Of a DNA stretch of 55,972 bases, positions 1-11,968 are shown in pieces (positions within the stretch are counted from its first letter, which is position 1; each line of letters starts with the position of its first letter). Location of the stretch: NCBI GenBank assembly GCA_000934455.1, contig KN886530.1:27636-83607 (forward strand). Direction: 5' to 3'. Under the pieces are notes generated by a model that worked only from the letters and a program-made list of their open reading frames with translations, was not told the DNA's origin and searched no databases. The stretch is from Apostichopus parvimensis (taxonomy: Eukaryota; Echinodermata; Holothuroidea; Aspidochirotida; Stichopodidae). A program made the position numbers and the translations under genes.

Positions 1-779
1 CCCTGGTACATAGGCTTGGCAATATGTCTGCACACTTGTAAACACACGCACATGCAGTAGCTTTAAATATTGAATTAACTTAATTTGTCCCAGTACGACA
101 GCTGAAAAATTTATTTGTAGTTGGACAAATTCCTTCCAAGAATTCTTCAATATTTACATGACTAAACAGTCATCTCTCCCCCCCCCCCCCCTTTTATACT
201 AACGATCAGGGAAAATTCCATCCAACCTCGAAAAACTTCCCACAGCCAGTCTCCTCAACTGAATATTATAGCAGGCTGAAGCACAAAGGAATTCCTTGCA
301 ACATCTTTACAAAAATTAGCCAAAATTTATTGGAGCATTTCTTGTATATATTTGAAATAGCTAGAAACTCCCTAATCGTGTAAGGTTTTGGAAACTGCCT
401 TGTAAGGTAAAAAAGCATTTGATCATCGGACAAAAGTCACAAGACCTCGACTTGACAAACAGCAGCCGTAACGTGAAAAGTGCATTTATCCCGTCCAAAA
501 TTTTTAAGTCACGCTATCACCTCGGCATATATCTGATATATTGCAGACTCATTGCAACCCTTTCTGCACTATAATCCATGTTATTATTTTGGGCAGATTT
601 TTGCTGCCATTTGGCCATAATATACCATTTATAATATATCTATTTTTTTTCTTTTCAAAATATCAAAATGATGGGATAACTATGACTGAATGTTTATTTT
701 TTATTTGATTTACATAGATTTAATGAATATTTCCAATCAGTTATAAATATGATCATGTAAGGTACCATATAAATTATAT

Positions 780-905
780 AGACACACATATATGTATATA
801 TATATGCGTGTATGTATGTATGAACAGATAGATACATGGATGGATGGATGTATGTATGTATGGATGGATAGACAGTGTGTCTGTGTGTGTATGTGTGTGT
901 CGGTA
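780..905. repeat. (TA)n / (ATGT)n / (ATGG)n / (GT)n compound microsatellite
   Basis: Mixed TATA, TATG, TGGA and TGTG short tandem units. The Tyr/His-rich open frame across it on the minus strand is a by-product of the repeat. Confidence 0.85.
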
Positions 906-1423
906 TATAGTCTGGTGTAAAAGTGTATGAATATCATGCAATTAAAGTGCAATTTACTATGTGGCCATTAGTTGATGAGATTTCGTCAGAAAGTAAATTC
1001 CAAATTTTCTCCAAGATTCGGTAATCACGGTATAATGTACAAAAGTTCTATCAGACTGCGATCATTTTCCCGAATGAAATGTCTACAAGAGATGTAGGCA
1101 ATGAAGAAAATAAGTAATGGATTTTGGTAATTATCATCAACGATGTGAACCTGAGGTGTCAATTGTTTAGGTCAAAAGCTTTTGTAAACTTGATGTAGTC
1201 TGATGGAAATTATTTAAGTATCAAATTGACTAAATTCATACCAAATATCGATTTAGTCTTACAAAGTCGTACAACATGTTAACATCCAAAAGTGAAAACA
1301 ACGTAACTGGTTAGAGAAAAAAAAAACAGTTGCTCAGAGTGCTCACGTTACCTTATGTTGGAAGAGTTGACAGAAAGGTCACAAAAATGTAATTTAATTA
1401 CTTGTAGCAAATTTAAAGTCTCA

Positions 1424-1890
1424 GTGACTATAATTGACTACATGACATTGTTAAGTTAACACTGTTTATATACTAGCAAGGAATATACAAAAGCACTTGC
1501 CAAGTAAAAGGGAAGATATTGATTTTAAGCAGATACTTCAGTGACTCCAAGTCACTATATCAGCTAACACTGTTGTATATGTTCTACTTATATGAAGAAA
1601 CAATTATAGCAGTGCCTAAAAGGAGCTGATATTTGCATGTACAGTAGCAATTAGCTTTAAGTGACTCCTCGTGATTAAATGTTAATTAATACTATTTATA
1701 TTAAATACTAGAATCAGAGAGTAACAACAGCACTTGCCTGAAGGAGCTAACATAATTGCTTTCCACCAAATACTTAATTATTAAAGTGACCCTAAGTCAT
1801 AACATAAGTATAAACATTGTTTGTGTAGTTTACTAGTTAATGAAGTAACAATAGCTAACATTAGCATGTAGCAACTAGCTTTAAAGGGTG
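1424..1890. repeat. Degenerate ~120-bp tandem array, about four units
   Basis: Blocks starting AGTGACT (near 1425, 1541, 1659, 1784) are each followed by GTCACTATAT- or GTCATAACAT-like sequence, then AACACTGTT-TATAT and TAGC-AG-AGCACTTGCC-like segments. Spacings are 116, 118 and 125 bases. The copies are well diverged, suggesting an old satellite fragment. Confidence 0.6.
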
Positions 1891-2063
1891 TAGTTCTAAA
1901 CCAGTTTGATCTAATTATTGCAGTACTATTTCCCACACGTCGCTCACATATGAAAGAGGTTTGTAGAAAGGCAGATAATTCAACTTTATATACTTGACAT
2001 TTCCTCTCCAAAGTCACAAATCCCCTCCTCCCCTTCCAAATTCCCCAAATGCCCTCAAAAAAA

Positions 2064-2330
2064 CTCATTCACATATTACACACATCAAAACATACATTCA
2101 CATAACATACATAAAAACACGCATTCACACAATAACACACGCATAAAAACTCTCATTCATATAACACACATCAAAACACACATTCACATAACACACACAT
2201 CAAAACATACGTTCACATAAAATACATAAAAGACACGCATTCACACAATTACACACATCAAAATTCTCATTCATATAACACACATCAAAAACACACATTC
2301 ACATAAACACACACATCAAAAGCAACACAG
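2064..2330. repeat. CA-rich minisatellite with 28-33 bp units and ~125-bp higher order
   Basis: Repeats of ACACACATCAAAACA and CATTCACATAA alternate with CATTCATATAA variants. The order of the variants is itself repeated, so a longer period is superimposed on the short one. Confidence 0.8.
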
Positions 2331-5300
2331 GAATTTACTTCATTCAGCATTCAGCTACTTCCTTCAATCTGTTGTTTCCCAATCCATCTCCGACCACACC
2401 GCAGAAATAAGTTATACGTTATTTCTGATACAAGATTACAGATGGACTGAACTTGGTATTTAAAAGATCATAAAATGAAATCTACTCCTCTGTTATTTTG
2501 TGTGTGCTTTTTTTGTGCCCCTGACTTTATTGCAATTTACTGGGAAAGAGGCCTCAGAATTACTGATGACTTCATTTCAACTTCTCTGACTTGCGGTCAA
2601 TGTTTTAGGATTCTCGTATCAAAATCACAGCCGCCCCGGTGATTGCCTACGTCTTTTATGCAATATTCCGTGTTTGCTTCCGTGGTCTAGAGTACGAAAA
2701 TAATTTGCGGTTTTTATAAATTGGAACGAGACATCGAGAGGGAGAGGAAAACCAAAAGGATGAAGTAGTGGATCTGTAGATATTTTTTCAACTGGAAAGG
2801 TACTAAAATCTAAGTTTGGGTTGAAGGAGAGAAAGTAAAACGAAAATAATGCTGTGCTCTCTGATTTCACGTTCGTGACTCTCCCTCCCTCTGTATTTTC
2901 AAGAGACAACTTGAATTATTTCTGTTTGATTCCTAGTTCTTTTTTCCCCCTATCCCCCCCCCCACATCAGCATCATACCTTTGACACAGTGTCTAACCAT
3001 TCAGATCCATAAGTTACTAACTGGGATATCCAATTATGTGTAAATATCACACGCCCCCTCTGTCAAAGTTCTTTACTATCCAATCCAACAACAGCTCTAT
3101 GCGGAAGAACTTCAGCCTTCTAGAAAAATATTTCCCACTGATTTTTCTTTCTTTTTTATTCATTTCATAAGTAAACTCAAAATTAACACTAAATACTGTA
3201 CAGAGGGTTTGATTCCAAACTTGAAGGTTTCATTCTAGCTTCAAGAAAAGAAAAATGAAGGTGAAGATAACACTGTCTATACATCAGAGTAATGACATAT
3301 TCTGAATTCCAAAGGCAGAAATTTGTAAGATTAGGAAGGAAACTTGAAAAAAAAACTATAAAATGGAACAAATTAATACTAGTTCACACTTATTAATGTT
3401 TCTACATTGTGTAGGACCAAATTAAGAAGAGTAAGGTAAACTCTTTGTTTCCTACATTTAGTTCCACAGATTATAATAAGAACTCCAAAGTGGATATACG
3501 TAAAGACATCACTCTTGAATATTATGTTTAATATTTAGCCTTCCTGTCAAGCTGTCCAGATGTTGTCGTCATGTGATTAAATAAACACTAACGAGTGCTG
3601 CTCGAATCTTGGCTAATCAAGAAATTTCTAGCAACAAACAAAACTGATTAGATTTCCCCTGCCAATAATTTATCTGTTATATCAACACAGGAATCGTCTC
3701 CCGAAACACCGATTCAAAACGTCTAAAAATAACGCTCCTTCCCTCCAACCTTTGTCCCCTGCTTCAGCCTATCACGTCATATACATCCACGGATACAAAA
3801 TCACGACACATTAGAAATTTCTGGCAAACTCACGGACGGACGGATGGACGTTTCGAGGGTGCAAATGTAAAAGCCCTTTGGTGACAACACTCTAGACTGA
3901 TCACATGCACCTTTTGCCTATAAATATATTCTGTGATTGAATACCAACTCTTCAACATCAAACACTGCAAATTAAACAGCCACGAGGGAATGCGCCCTGC
4001 GACAACGAATGACGACGACACAGGCCGGGGTTTTGAACTTCCTATGCATCGACAATCACCGAGCTATTAACAGTCTCCCAGAGCTTGTAACCAGCATTGA
4101 CGTCATCCTTTTTGCAAGGAGAAAAAAGAAACTAATTTCTTGGGCTCTGACTACCCTGGGATTTTGGGTAGAGATGATGGAATTTTTTTTTTTTTTTTTT
4201 TTTCTCGGAGCTAAGAGTTTGTTATAAGAAAATGAAAGAAAAAGAGGAAACAACTGCTCTTTTACATCCGATGAGACAAGCTAAAGAGGAAATGGCAGTC
4301 TGTCTCCAGAAGTGTCTGGCATGGACAAATATTGCTGTGTTTTGCCTCGGCATGTTTCCATTACTTTCTGAGAGTCAGTAACAAATAAAGTATGCTTCAT
4401 ACGATCACGGTAGACCCAGTGAGTATGTCAGCATACAAAGAACTTAGCGAAGAGAAGCAAGAAGAAAAAAAGAAGGTTGATCAGCCTTTTAAAAGAAACG
4501 CTCTCCTTTTTACTTTTTGACCTTACCAATAAATGAAATCAACTGAATGTAAACTCATGCAATAAATGTGTGCCCTTTTTTGCTAATTATCTTCCAAGGT
4601 TACATACAGACATGAATAATACATAAACAAGGAGAAGACCACCCAAAAAAATACTTAAACACAACATTGAAAGGAGGTCACATTTTCAACCTCAACTCTT
4701 TCCCCTGTTCAATCCGTTTAACATCGTACAGAGTACACACATTATACTGATGAGGGTAAATCGAATAGTGAATTATGAAGCTAATGTGTTTGTGTGCAGG
4801 CAGGAGATGCCACTTAGTTTATAACACTTCTAGCTGCCTTGTGTTGGCCACTGACATACTAACTGAAGAAGTGGTAAATATTAAATTGTTCTTATGGAAT
4901 TCATGTATCAGAGTCAAACATTAACTACCAGGAGACAAACATGACCACCCAAGAGTATTCAAAAACACAGACGGACGGACGGACGGAGAGACAGACAGAA
5001 GTACAGAAAGAAGCTATCAGCGTTTGATACTCTATCATAATTCCTAAACAATAAGCAATAACGTAGTATTAATATCATAATAAGTATACTCTGTGATAAA
5101 ACCTTAGAGACTTTTGTATTCTTAGGTGATATATAAATGTTAATTATTTTTATTATGATACATCCACAGTAGATGAATACAGGCAGATACAGAGCCTGGC
5201 TAAAATGTAGAGAAGAATACAATAAATGGCACAGGGGAGGTAGGAAGGGGGGGGGTGTGACAATGTAAGTAGTTTTAGGTGTAAGCAATTATCAGTTCTT

Positions 5301-5845
5301 AAAGTACAGCTTCATATATGGCCACAATATTATGAAAAGGTCAGTGTGGTTCATGAGGGCAGTCTAGTCCCAAGATTAAAGATTAACAACAGATATGTCG
5401 AAAGCTTTCATATTTTGGTATGCAATATGTTGGCTTTCATTGAGTTCACTGATATTTAGCTTAAACTATTTTTTGGTGAATGCTAGTGGGAGGGGAGGTT
5501 GTGGGGGGGTGGGGGGTGGGGTTGGGGTGGGCGTATTTGGAGGAGTGTGTATGAGTGAGCACACTTGCAGAAAGCAACAGCAACTCACCATTGGTGGTAC
5601 AAGTTGACCTGCAAACTGTATAAAATTATATTATACTTTTTTTAAGATCCGTAATGCTTCATTTCAAGTTTGGCTTTATAGAGGAGCAAGATAAGACTCC
5701 TTCCTCTCAAAAAGGTCTCCCAACCACAATTTTCATCTTGTCTCCTCTATTCCTACCAATGTAACTGATCTTTTCCTCATCATTTTACCCTCCTCTCTAC
5801 CGAAAGACCTTAACGATTAAAAACTACTGACGGCGTTGCACGTAC

Positions 5846-5986
5846 CTGTCCGTGGAATTCGATCCCCATACTGAGTGTATTGATAAGAATGCTGGCTAAG
5901 ATTCCTCGCATGAAATATTTACTCTCTACGATTTCTCTGGTTTTCATCCTCGTCCAGTGAATGATACCTATAGGCCTCCGTCGTAT
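5846..5986 (-). CDS. Cav3: Cav3 T-type calcium channel exon: domain II S1
   Basis: This 141-nt exon (47 codons, phase 0 at both ends) encodes the end of the I-II linker and transmembrane segment S1 of domain II. The residues [20 protein letters not shown] match the strongly conserved [18 protein letters not shown] block of vertebrate T-type channels. The upstream side is a good acceptor (TTTGTTCCACAG) and the downstream side a near-perfect donor (CAG|GTACGT). In vertebrate Cav3 genes the reading continues into a Pro-Glu-Glu-Leu-Thr motif. No exon carrying that motif was found between here and the left edge, so the intron is at least 5.8 kb. The preceding exon at 8392-8693 ends in phase 0, so direct joining is possible, although a small exon between them cannot be excluded. 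Confidence 0.93.
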
Positions 5987-8391
5987 CTGTGGAACAAACA
6001 AACAAACAATGCCCGACTGATTCGATTAAGGGATAAAAAGAGCCATCTTAAATCATTCACCGCCCGAAGCGTGAGAGAGCACAGGATTACGAGATCACAA
6101 TAATATCGCTAGACAGCTAGAACTACAGAAAACATTTGCTAAAATACATGCCAATCATGCATACAACCATAAAATGACGGTCTCTTCACTGAATGATCTG
6201 TAATGACCTTCGCTAGAAATAAGGCCCAACCAGAGAATCAAACACAGCTCCTATAATACACTTACAGAGATATTCAGCAGCTGTAACGTTATGTTTGTTA
6301 TGACGGACGTTTTTTTACATAATTTCTTATGTGAGTTACTGTAATAATTAGTAATGTAACCATGCAGCAATGCATTGTGGGTTGGGGAATGCTCTGCCAA
6401 TCTTTCCCTACTTTAGAATTCTCCATTGTCTTAAAGACTTGCATGGCAGGAGTGTATTAATTGTCACACCCATTCCTGCTCCCAGGACCGCCATTCAACA
6501 TCCCCTATCTTAACGACAAGGGTTTACCTCGGCACCTGACCAATTACTCAAATACTGTGGGAGGTGAAGGGTATCCCATTCATTCATCCTTGCAGTGTAG
6601 CCATTTTAACGAAGTTGTATTAAGAAATATTGAAAAGAACATAACCAAACTCCAGTTCCCAACTCGCAAATCCAGAAATACCAATACACAGAAGAACTCT
6701 GCTCGACCAGATCGCACAGCATAAATTAAGTGTTGCTGTGACCAGATGTCTTTAATTGTGTACATGATCATTCTTACTCTTAAAGTATGACACCATCCAT
6801 CTATCTATTTGGAGAACGTCAAGGACGCATGTTTAAATTTTGTGTTTTTCGATCGGTAAATATGATGGATGATCCCGACCTTGCATATATCTTTGAGAGT
6901 GTACAATGTTTCCCCACAATTATCACCGTATATGTACGGGTAGCTTTAATATGCAGCGAAGTGAACCGACTTTGCAAAATTATTGCAACCTTCACTTCCT
7001 CACATTATGTAAGTAATGTTTGATGTCGTGTACTCTTTAAGGCTTACGAGATGCATATAATTTACATACTACCAGTATATATATGGTTCCCTTATGAATA
7101 ATTCATAATGCACATACTGTAGAAGCTACGTATGTGTACATTTGTCATTAAATGAAATTGCCTAACATGAATGCAGGTAAGACATATATGTAACATTTGA
7201 AGATATTTGAAATCGTCAGAATATCAGATCTGTTCTCTACATTACATGAACACCAACTGGTCAGTATTGAATAGTTAAACAAATATCGGCAGGCAGAATT
7301 TGTGGGATTGATGGGATGGGAGGGTGAGGGAGAGGTGGGTAGAAAGAGAAAATGTTATGCCCCAAATTTACTGAAGGACACACCCCTTACACAATCCATC
7401 AAAGGAACTGAGGAGGTAATACCCAGACCACCTTGTCCTGACCTGTGAAAGCTATTTTTAGAGGCTATTACTTTTTTAAAACATCGACAACAATGCTCTG
7501 ACACTAGTGTGTATTACAATGACAATTCATCTTGTGCTCTTTTCAAACTTAAGAAACGAACAAAAGAACAACTCTGTAAGTTATGAAGATGACAATGGTC
7601 TTTAGACGAGAAGGCCGTTGCATTGCTTTATTTTCTGTTGCTAGACAAATATATTGATCTGTGTTCAAAATTGAATGGGGCCTTTGTTCTGCAGCAATAA
7701 AAGATGCAACTTATAATCAGAGATTGCAGCAAACTCAAAGTCAAAGATGGGCGAGTTCAGCGTTAGAAAATATTGATTTAGTTGACATGAGTGGCACAGT
7801 TATATAAATATATACATATATGTTTATACTCCATTTATGCACCATAGATTTAAGCTCCTTAGATTATAAAATGATCACTATATATACAACACAGATGATA
7901 TAATAAGAGCACAAATTTGAGAATAACGAATAGTGCATATTTCTGAAATTCGGAACATAGGCGTGTCTGAAAAAATGCCCTTTAAGTCTTTGTTGCCTGT
8001 GTTGTATACAGTGTTAATTCGTATAATATATGTATTATACATGGACAGCTATTGTATTATATGCATATATGTATGCACATATATATATATGTACATACAT
8101 ATGCTCCTTAAAACTCTGAATCACAAACACAGACAAAACACACAAAAACTTTCCAGCTGCACTTATTTTCTCCGATACAAAATACTTTTTATTATAAAGT
8201 TTTAAGTGGTTTGGAATACCGTCCCATTAATACCAGATTACCTAATCGTTGACTATTTAATACCATCACTGACTCTACCCGATCTGCAAATGATTCTTGC
8301 AGAGATGAACGAGGGTCACTGTTACCATGGTGACAGAGAATTAGATCATTGTAGAGTAAATATTGATAAGAGATAAGTAAAGATGACTCAC
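5987..8391 (-). other. Intron between distal-linker and IIS1 exons
   Basis: 2.4 kb with no recognisable exon. The two flanking exons join in phase 0, so an additional unseen phase-0 exon remains possible. Open frames on either strand here (for example 6461-6724) show no recognisable domain. Confidence 0.6.
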
Positions 8392-8693
8392 TCTAAACCC
8401 TGCTCTATGCTCCACATCCGAGTCTGCCCCGGACGTATCTTCATCTTCCTCTTCCTCTCCAGAGCTGGAACTCTCATCCGAGGCATCCTCCTCATCCCTG
8501 TTCCTCAGGCAACTTGGTCTGTGTACTAGACAAGGGGCGTGTGTAGGGCAAGGGGTGTGGATAGGACAAGGCGTGTGGACGGGGCAAGAGGTGTGAGTGG
8601 AATGACCTGCAGGTGGAAGGACGGGGTAGGGGTAAGTCAAGGGAGGGGCTGATAACCTTTGTGCTAAAGGTTGGTGCAGTGGTACAAGGGTAT
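8392..8693 (-). CDS. Cav3: Cav3 exon: distal I-II linker, His/Cys repeat and acidic tract
   Basis: This 302-nt exon has a classic acceptor (a CT-rich tract ending TTTCACAG) and an AGA|GTGAGT donor. It starts by completing an Asp codon split after its first base, matching the phase of the preceding exon, and ends on a codon boundary. It encodes about 100 cytoplasmic residues with three parts: a Pro/Leu-rich stretch (residues 1-29), five six-residue Cys/His repeats (about 33-61), and a very acidic serine-rich stretch (66-94) containing DESSSSGEEEEDED, which has good casein kinase 2 style sites. It ends with a short HRAGFR leading into domain II. The placement between recognised Cav3 exons, open frame and matching phases support it; the sequence itself is not conserved with vertebrates, as expected for this linker. 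Exact exon limits are inferred from splice signals. Confidence 0.8.
8509..8595 (-). repeat. Coding 18-bp repeat: Cys/His hexapeptide array
   Basis: Within the distal linker exon, about five 18-bp units encode HTSCPV, HTPCPI, HTPCPT, HAPCLV and a decayed HRPSCL. Cys and His each recur every six residues. The length is a multiple of three, so unit gain or loss would keep the frame. The alternation of His and Cys resembles a metal-binding or redox-active low-complexity segment, but no known fold is recognised. Confidence 0.8.
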
Positions 8694-9204
8694 CTGTGAA
8701 AGCGAAGATAGAGAGAGAGAACAAAGTCAGACAAAAGGGTAGACCTCTGGGTAAACAATAACATATTTAATGATGATATCGCCATGGGGATACAGAAAAA
8801 ATTGAGTGGCCAGAATGCAGTCAGTGTAAAATTGTTATACATTATGCAGGGACATTTCAAGTGGAATCATTCAAGGATCATTTGAATGTTAAAATCTTCG
8901 CATAAGCAGTTTAGAAGGCCCAGAACTTTTTAACTTATAAATATACTATTTTTTTTCTGTGTAAACACTGCCATACCATCTTTTGCCCATGTATACAGCG
9001 ATAAGACCATTTAGCAGGACACTTTGAAATGGCATCCCTTGCAAATTATTCCCTGGGATTAGTTCTCCTAGATATATGCGATATGCACTTACGGGGCAGT
9101 AACAATAAAGTAGTGGTTGACTTCCCGCTATGAATTAATTAAAACTGAAAATGAAACTGAGGTTAAGGGTAAGATTTGAAATTTCCCAGACTAATATACG
9201 GTGG

Positions 9205-9462
9205 AGTGTATTTACGGCGGAGTGTATAGCCTAGTGGTTAACGCCGGCGTCTCCCAGTCATGAGATCCCCGGTTCGATTCCCGCCGACAGCAATGTGTGT
9301 CGTCTGGCAAGGGTGTTGTTCAATAACAACTTCCCGACATGGACGTTAAATAGATGTGTGCCGAGAGATTGGCTTCGGTCAGCTTGCGAGTCTATAAGCC
9401 TCCATGGCTTCTTTCGCGAGTTCCTGCTAGCGGGAAGATCACATATACATACATACATACAA
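9205..9462 (+). mobile_element. tRNA-derived SINE, family A, copy 1
   Basis: The head has an A-box-like TAGCCTAGTGGTTAACG and a perfect B box GGTTCGATTCC, as in Pol III promoters of tRNA-derived SINEs. A body of ~170 bp follows and the element ends in an (ATAC)n tail. A diverged copy lies in the opposite orientation at 46018-46250, sharing GTGGTTAACGC, CCCCGGTTCGA, TGGACGTTAAATA and CTTCGGTCA-CTTGCG. This proves it is a dispersed repeat. The minus-strand frame over it is not a gene. Confidence 0.85.
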
Positions 9463-10442
9463 TATTAAATTACACACTACAGGATCAAGCTTTTTTAATA
9501 AATACCTGAAATTTTATCTTGGGAAAAGCATTAGGCCAAAATTGAACACGGTAGAAATTGGAACCATTGAGCCTCACAGAGAGGAAAATCAGCCATATTT
9601 TTGTTTGTCATGTGTCAATTCCTTCCAAACAATAAACAGACCAAAATATTTTGCTTTTTAAACTGATGGCATCCGAATCCTCCTGACTATCTTTTCAATG
9701 CTATGAAATTTACCAACACACATAATATTGCATCTTTTCTTTCCATCTGTCCATGCACCACCAACTAAAGACAGTTTTTCCCCTCGATTTCCTGTTATTT
9801 TAAGAGTTATCATTGTCATTTCCCAAAAGAAACAACATCCAAATTCTGTCAAAGTTTGTGAGCTAGCCTAGGCTTGACTTCTTTGTCTTTCTAGTCATTA
9901 ATCGTGGGCTAAACACCTAGCCAGCCAGAACCTTCAGCCGACAGCCAGAGTGTAAAGTAAACGCACCTGCTGATATGTTACTTTCCTTAATTTCAATGTT
10001 GACACCTGCAAATGTCAGAAAGATACTGTAAATTAAGATCTCGGAACATCGAGACAGCCATAAATGTCAGGTAACGAGGGGTTTCGTCCGAAAACGCTTT
10101 CACCGGACTATCTTGCACATAAACACAGAACTTGTGGTGTACGGCAAAATATTACGCTCTTTTAAGCTAGTATAAAATAAAGGGTGAGGTTTTCTGAAGA
10201 GGAAGAAACACTCGAAGACAAATATGTTTGTGCCAGACCTTAAGATAGACTGGCTGATGACTGTAAATAATACACTACGCCAAGCTTGAGATCATAGTTT
10301 GCTGTTAAATATGTAGTCATAAATAACCCATTCCATTTATCAGACGAATTAGCATGCAGTTAACTCTGAATTGAAAATAGTGTATATACTGTACACACGG
10401 TGACATTGTATAAAGCGTGTACAAGTGAAATTCAACAATTTA

Positions 10443-10644
10443 CCGAATCGGTCAACGCTATTAAAAAAATAATAATACAAGGACACCAATTGAATGAGAA
10501 AGGCACTGTATCGGTCAATGCTATAAACACGAGAAAACATCAACAAAATGCAAGGACACCCATTGTATGAGAAAGGCAACTTTGGTCAATGCTATAAATA
10601 CAAGAAAATATCAACAAGGACACCAATTGAGTGAGAAAGGCACA
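10443..10644. repeat. Tandem repeat, three units of about 63-71 bp
   Basis: Units share TCGGTCAACGCTAT(A)AA, a variable A-rich part, CAAGGACACCAATTG and ATGAGAAAGGCA. The GGTCAA word recurs near 10450, 10513 and 10584. Confidence 0.8.
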
Positions 10645-11737
10645 TGGTTTTCTGTTAGAAATGTCAGCACTAGGATGTTAAAAGAGGGGGGGGGGGGATA
10701 TCTCCAGTCAATACAGCTTTGGGGGGATTTTCAATTTTTTTTGTGATTTTCAATTTTTTTGGGGGGGAGGAGGGGGGGGAGAAGGGATTTCATGATGTTA
10801 GTAGTTAGATGTACATACCTATGCCCATACCGAGATACAGCACATATATAGTACATACGGTGCAGTACAAATGGTCGACCATTGCGAATAATACACACTG
10901 TGCAGTGCGGCACTAACGAAGCGAGTGTTTTCTTATTGGAAAGATTTGACCATTTGACCAATCACATTACAAAAAAAAATTCCAATTCATATCCCAATTT
11001 TGTCTGTCACTGAAGTCAAATTATAAAATATCGCTACTGCCATAAAATACATAAGATCTTCAATAAACTGAAGGAAATGCTGAAATATCACTGTAAATTG
11101 GGAATCAAATGCCAAGACCTTCTAACTACGGGCGATGTTATCACATCCTGGTATGCTGATTAAATAATTGAATGATCGCCTCCTACAAAGGAAGTTTAAA
11201 TTTTCCCCTTCGGCTTAAAAGGTCATTGGAATAAAGACCATAAATGACCATGGGCTGCTCTTAGTTTTAATAGTCAAACTAAAAATATTCATCACAGGTG
11301 AGTTGGCATTTATAAGTATAATAATAGCTATTGAAAGGACCCTGAACCAAATCAACTCTTAACTGACCCAAAGCAGCCAACCTTTAATAAGCCATTAGTG
11401 TTGTGCCATCAAAACAATCATTTGCAATATTGGCTAAAATAGCCAAGATTGTGTAAGTTGGAGATTGCACCAATGGATCAGAATTCTAATATCTCCCAGA
11501 GATTGGAGGGCAGGAGTGTGGTCATTTTTGCACCAACTGATCAACATTTGACCACCCTCACACCAGGATATACTGAAAACCAGGTCTGGGGTCATGTGTG
11601 CAACACCTGATCAGAAATTGATGGCCCCTCCAATGTCGGACTGAAAGCAGGTTTGGTATAAAAGAAGTTGTTGTATTTAAATAACTCAATAAATTCACTG
11701 AATATGCAACAGCTACAAGGCTAGCAGGTATACTGAC

Positions 11738-11764
11738 CTTTTTGTCCCTTGTCACCAGGCACTG
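11738..11764 (-). other. Possible 27-nt microexon (repeat copy 3)
   Basis: In the third copy, TTACCAG and AAAAG|GTCAGT bound 27 nt that would add AVPGDKGQK in frame. The donor matches that of the authentic exon, making this the better of the two microexon candidates. No transcript evidence is available here. Confidence 0.25.
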
Positions 11765-11854
11765 CTGGTAAGCCTGTGCAGAAGTGTTGCATCCAAATAA
11801 GTCAATAAATTCACTGAATATGCAACAGCTACAAGGCTAGTTGGTATACTGTAC

Positions 11855-11881
11855 ATTTGTGTCCCTTTTCACCAGGCACTG
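11855..11881 (-). other. Possible 27-nt microexon (repeat copy 2)
   Basis: In the second copy of the 115-bp repeat, TTACCAG could act as acceptor and AAAT|GTACAGT as donor, bounding 27 nt. Inserted after the upstream exon (phase 1) it would add AVPGEKGHK and keep the frame. The pyrimidine tract is modest (CACTTCTGCACTTACCAG) and the donor is weak, so this is a candidate only. Confidence 0.2.
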
Positions 11882-11968
11882 CTGGTAAGTGCAGAAGTGC
11901 TGTATTCAAATAACTCATACAAAATTCACTGAATATGCAACAGCTACAATGTAAGCTGGTATACTGAC

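Larger units (their letters stand above)
1..5845 (-). other. Intron following the domain II S1 exon; repeats, no gene seen
   Basis: This AT-rich stretch is the start of the intron after the IIS1 exon. I looked on the minus strand for the expected domain II S2-S3 coding segment (Pro-Glu-Glu-Leu-Thr through Asn-Pro-Tyr-Asn) and saw none. Frames of up to about 110 codons are low-complexity translations of microsatellite or homopolymer DNA. It contains ATGT/ATGG microsatellites, a degenerate ~120-bp array, a CA-rich minisatellite, a 14-base C run near 179 and a 22-base T run near 4183. Confidence 0.6.
8694..11661 (-). other. Intron (between S6/linker and distal-linker exons), 5' repeats excluded
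   Basis: Contains a tRNA-derived SINE (9205-9462), a G-rich tract near 10686-10780, a 63-71 bp tandem repeat (10443-10644) and a weak ~71-bp duplication at 11460-11640 around GTGTGGTCATTTTTGCACCA and TGGGGTCATGTGTGCAACAC. No further coding sequence was recognised. Confidence 0.6.

Noticed and set aside
737-952. 71-codon His/Ile/Tyr-rich minus-strand frame
   Set aside because: Translation of a compound microsatellite.
8492-8860. Minus-strand 122-codon frame overlapping the distal-linker exon
   Set aside because: Different frame from the exon, runs through the intron acceptor, and does not match the phases of neighbouring exons.
9258-9458. Similar peptides at 9258-9458 (minus) and 45849-46187 (plus) as a possible gene family
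   Set aside because: Both are translations of the same tRNA-derived SINE.
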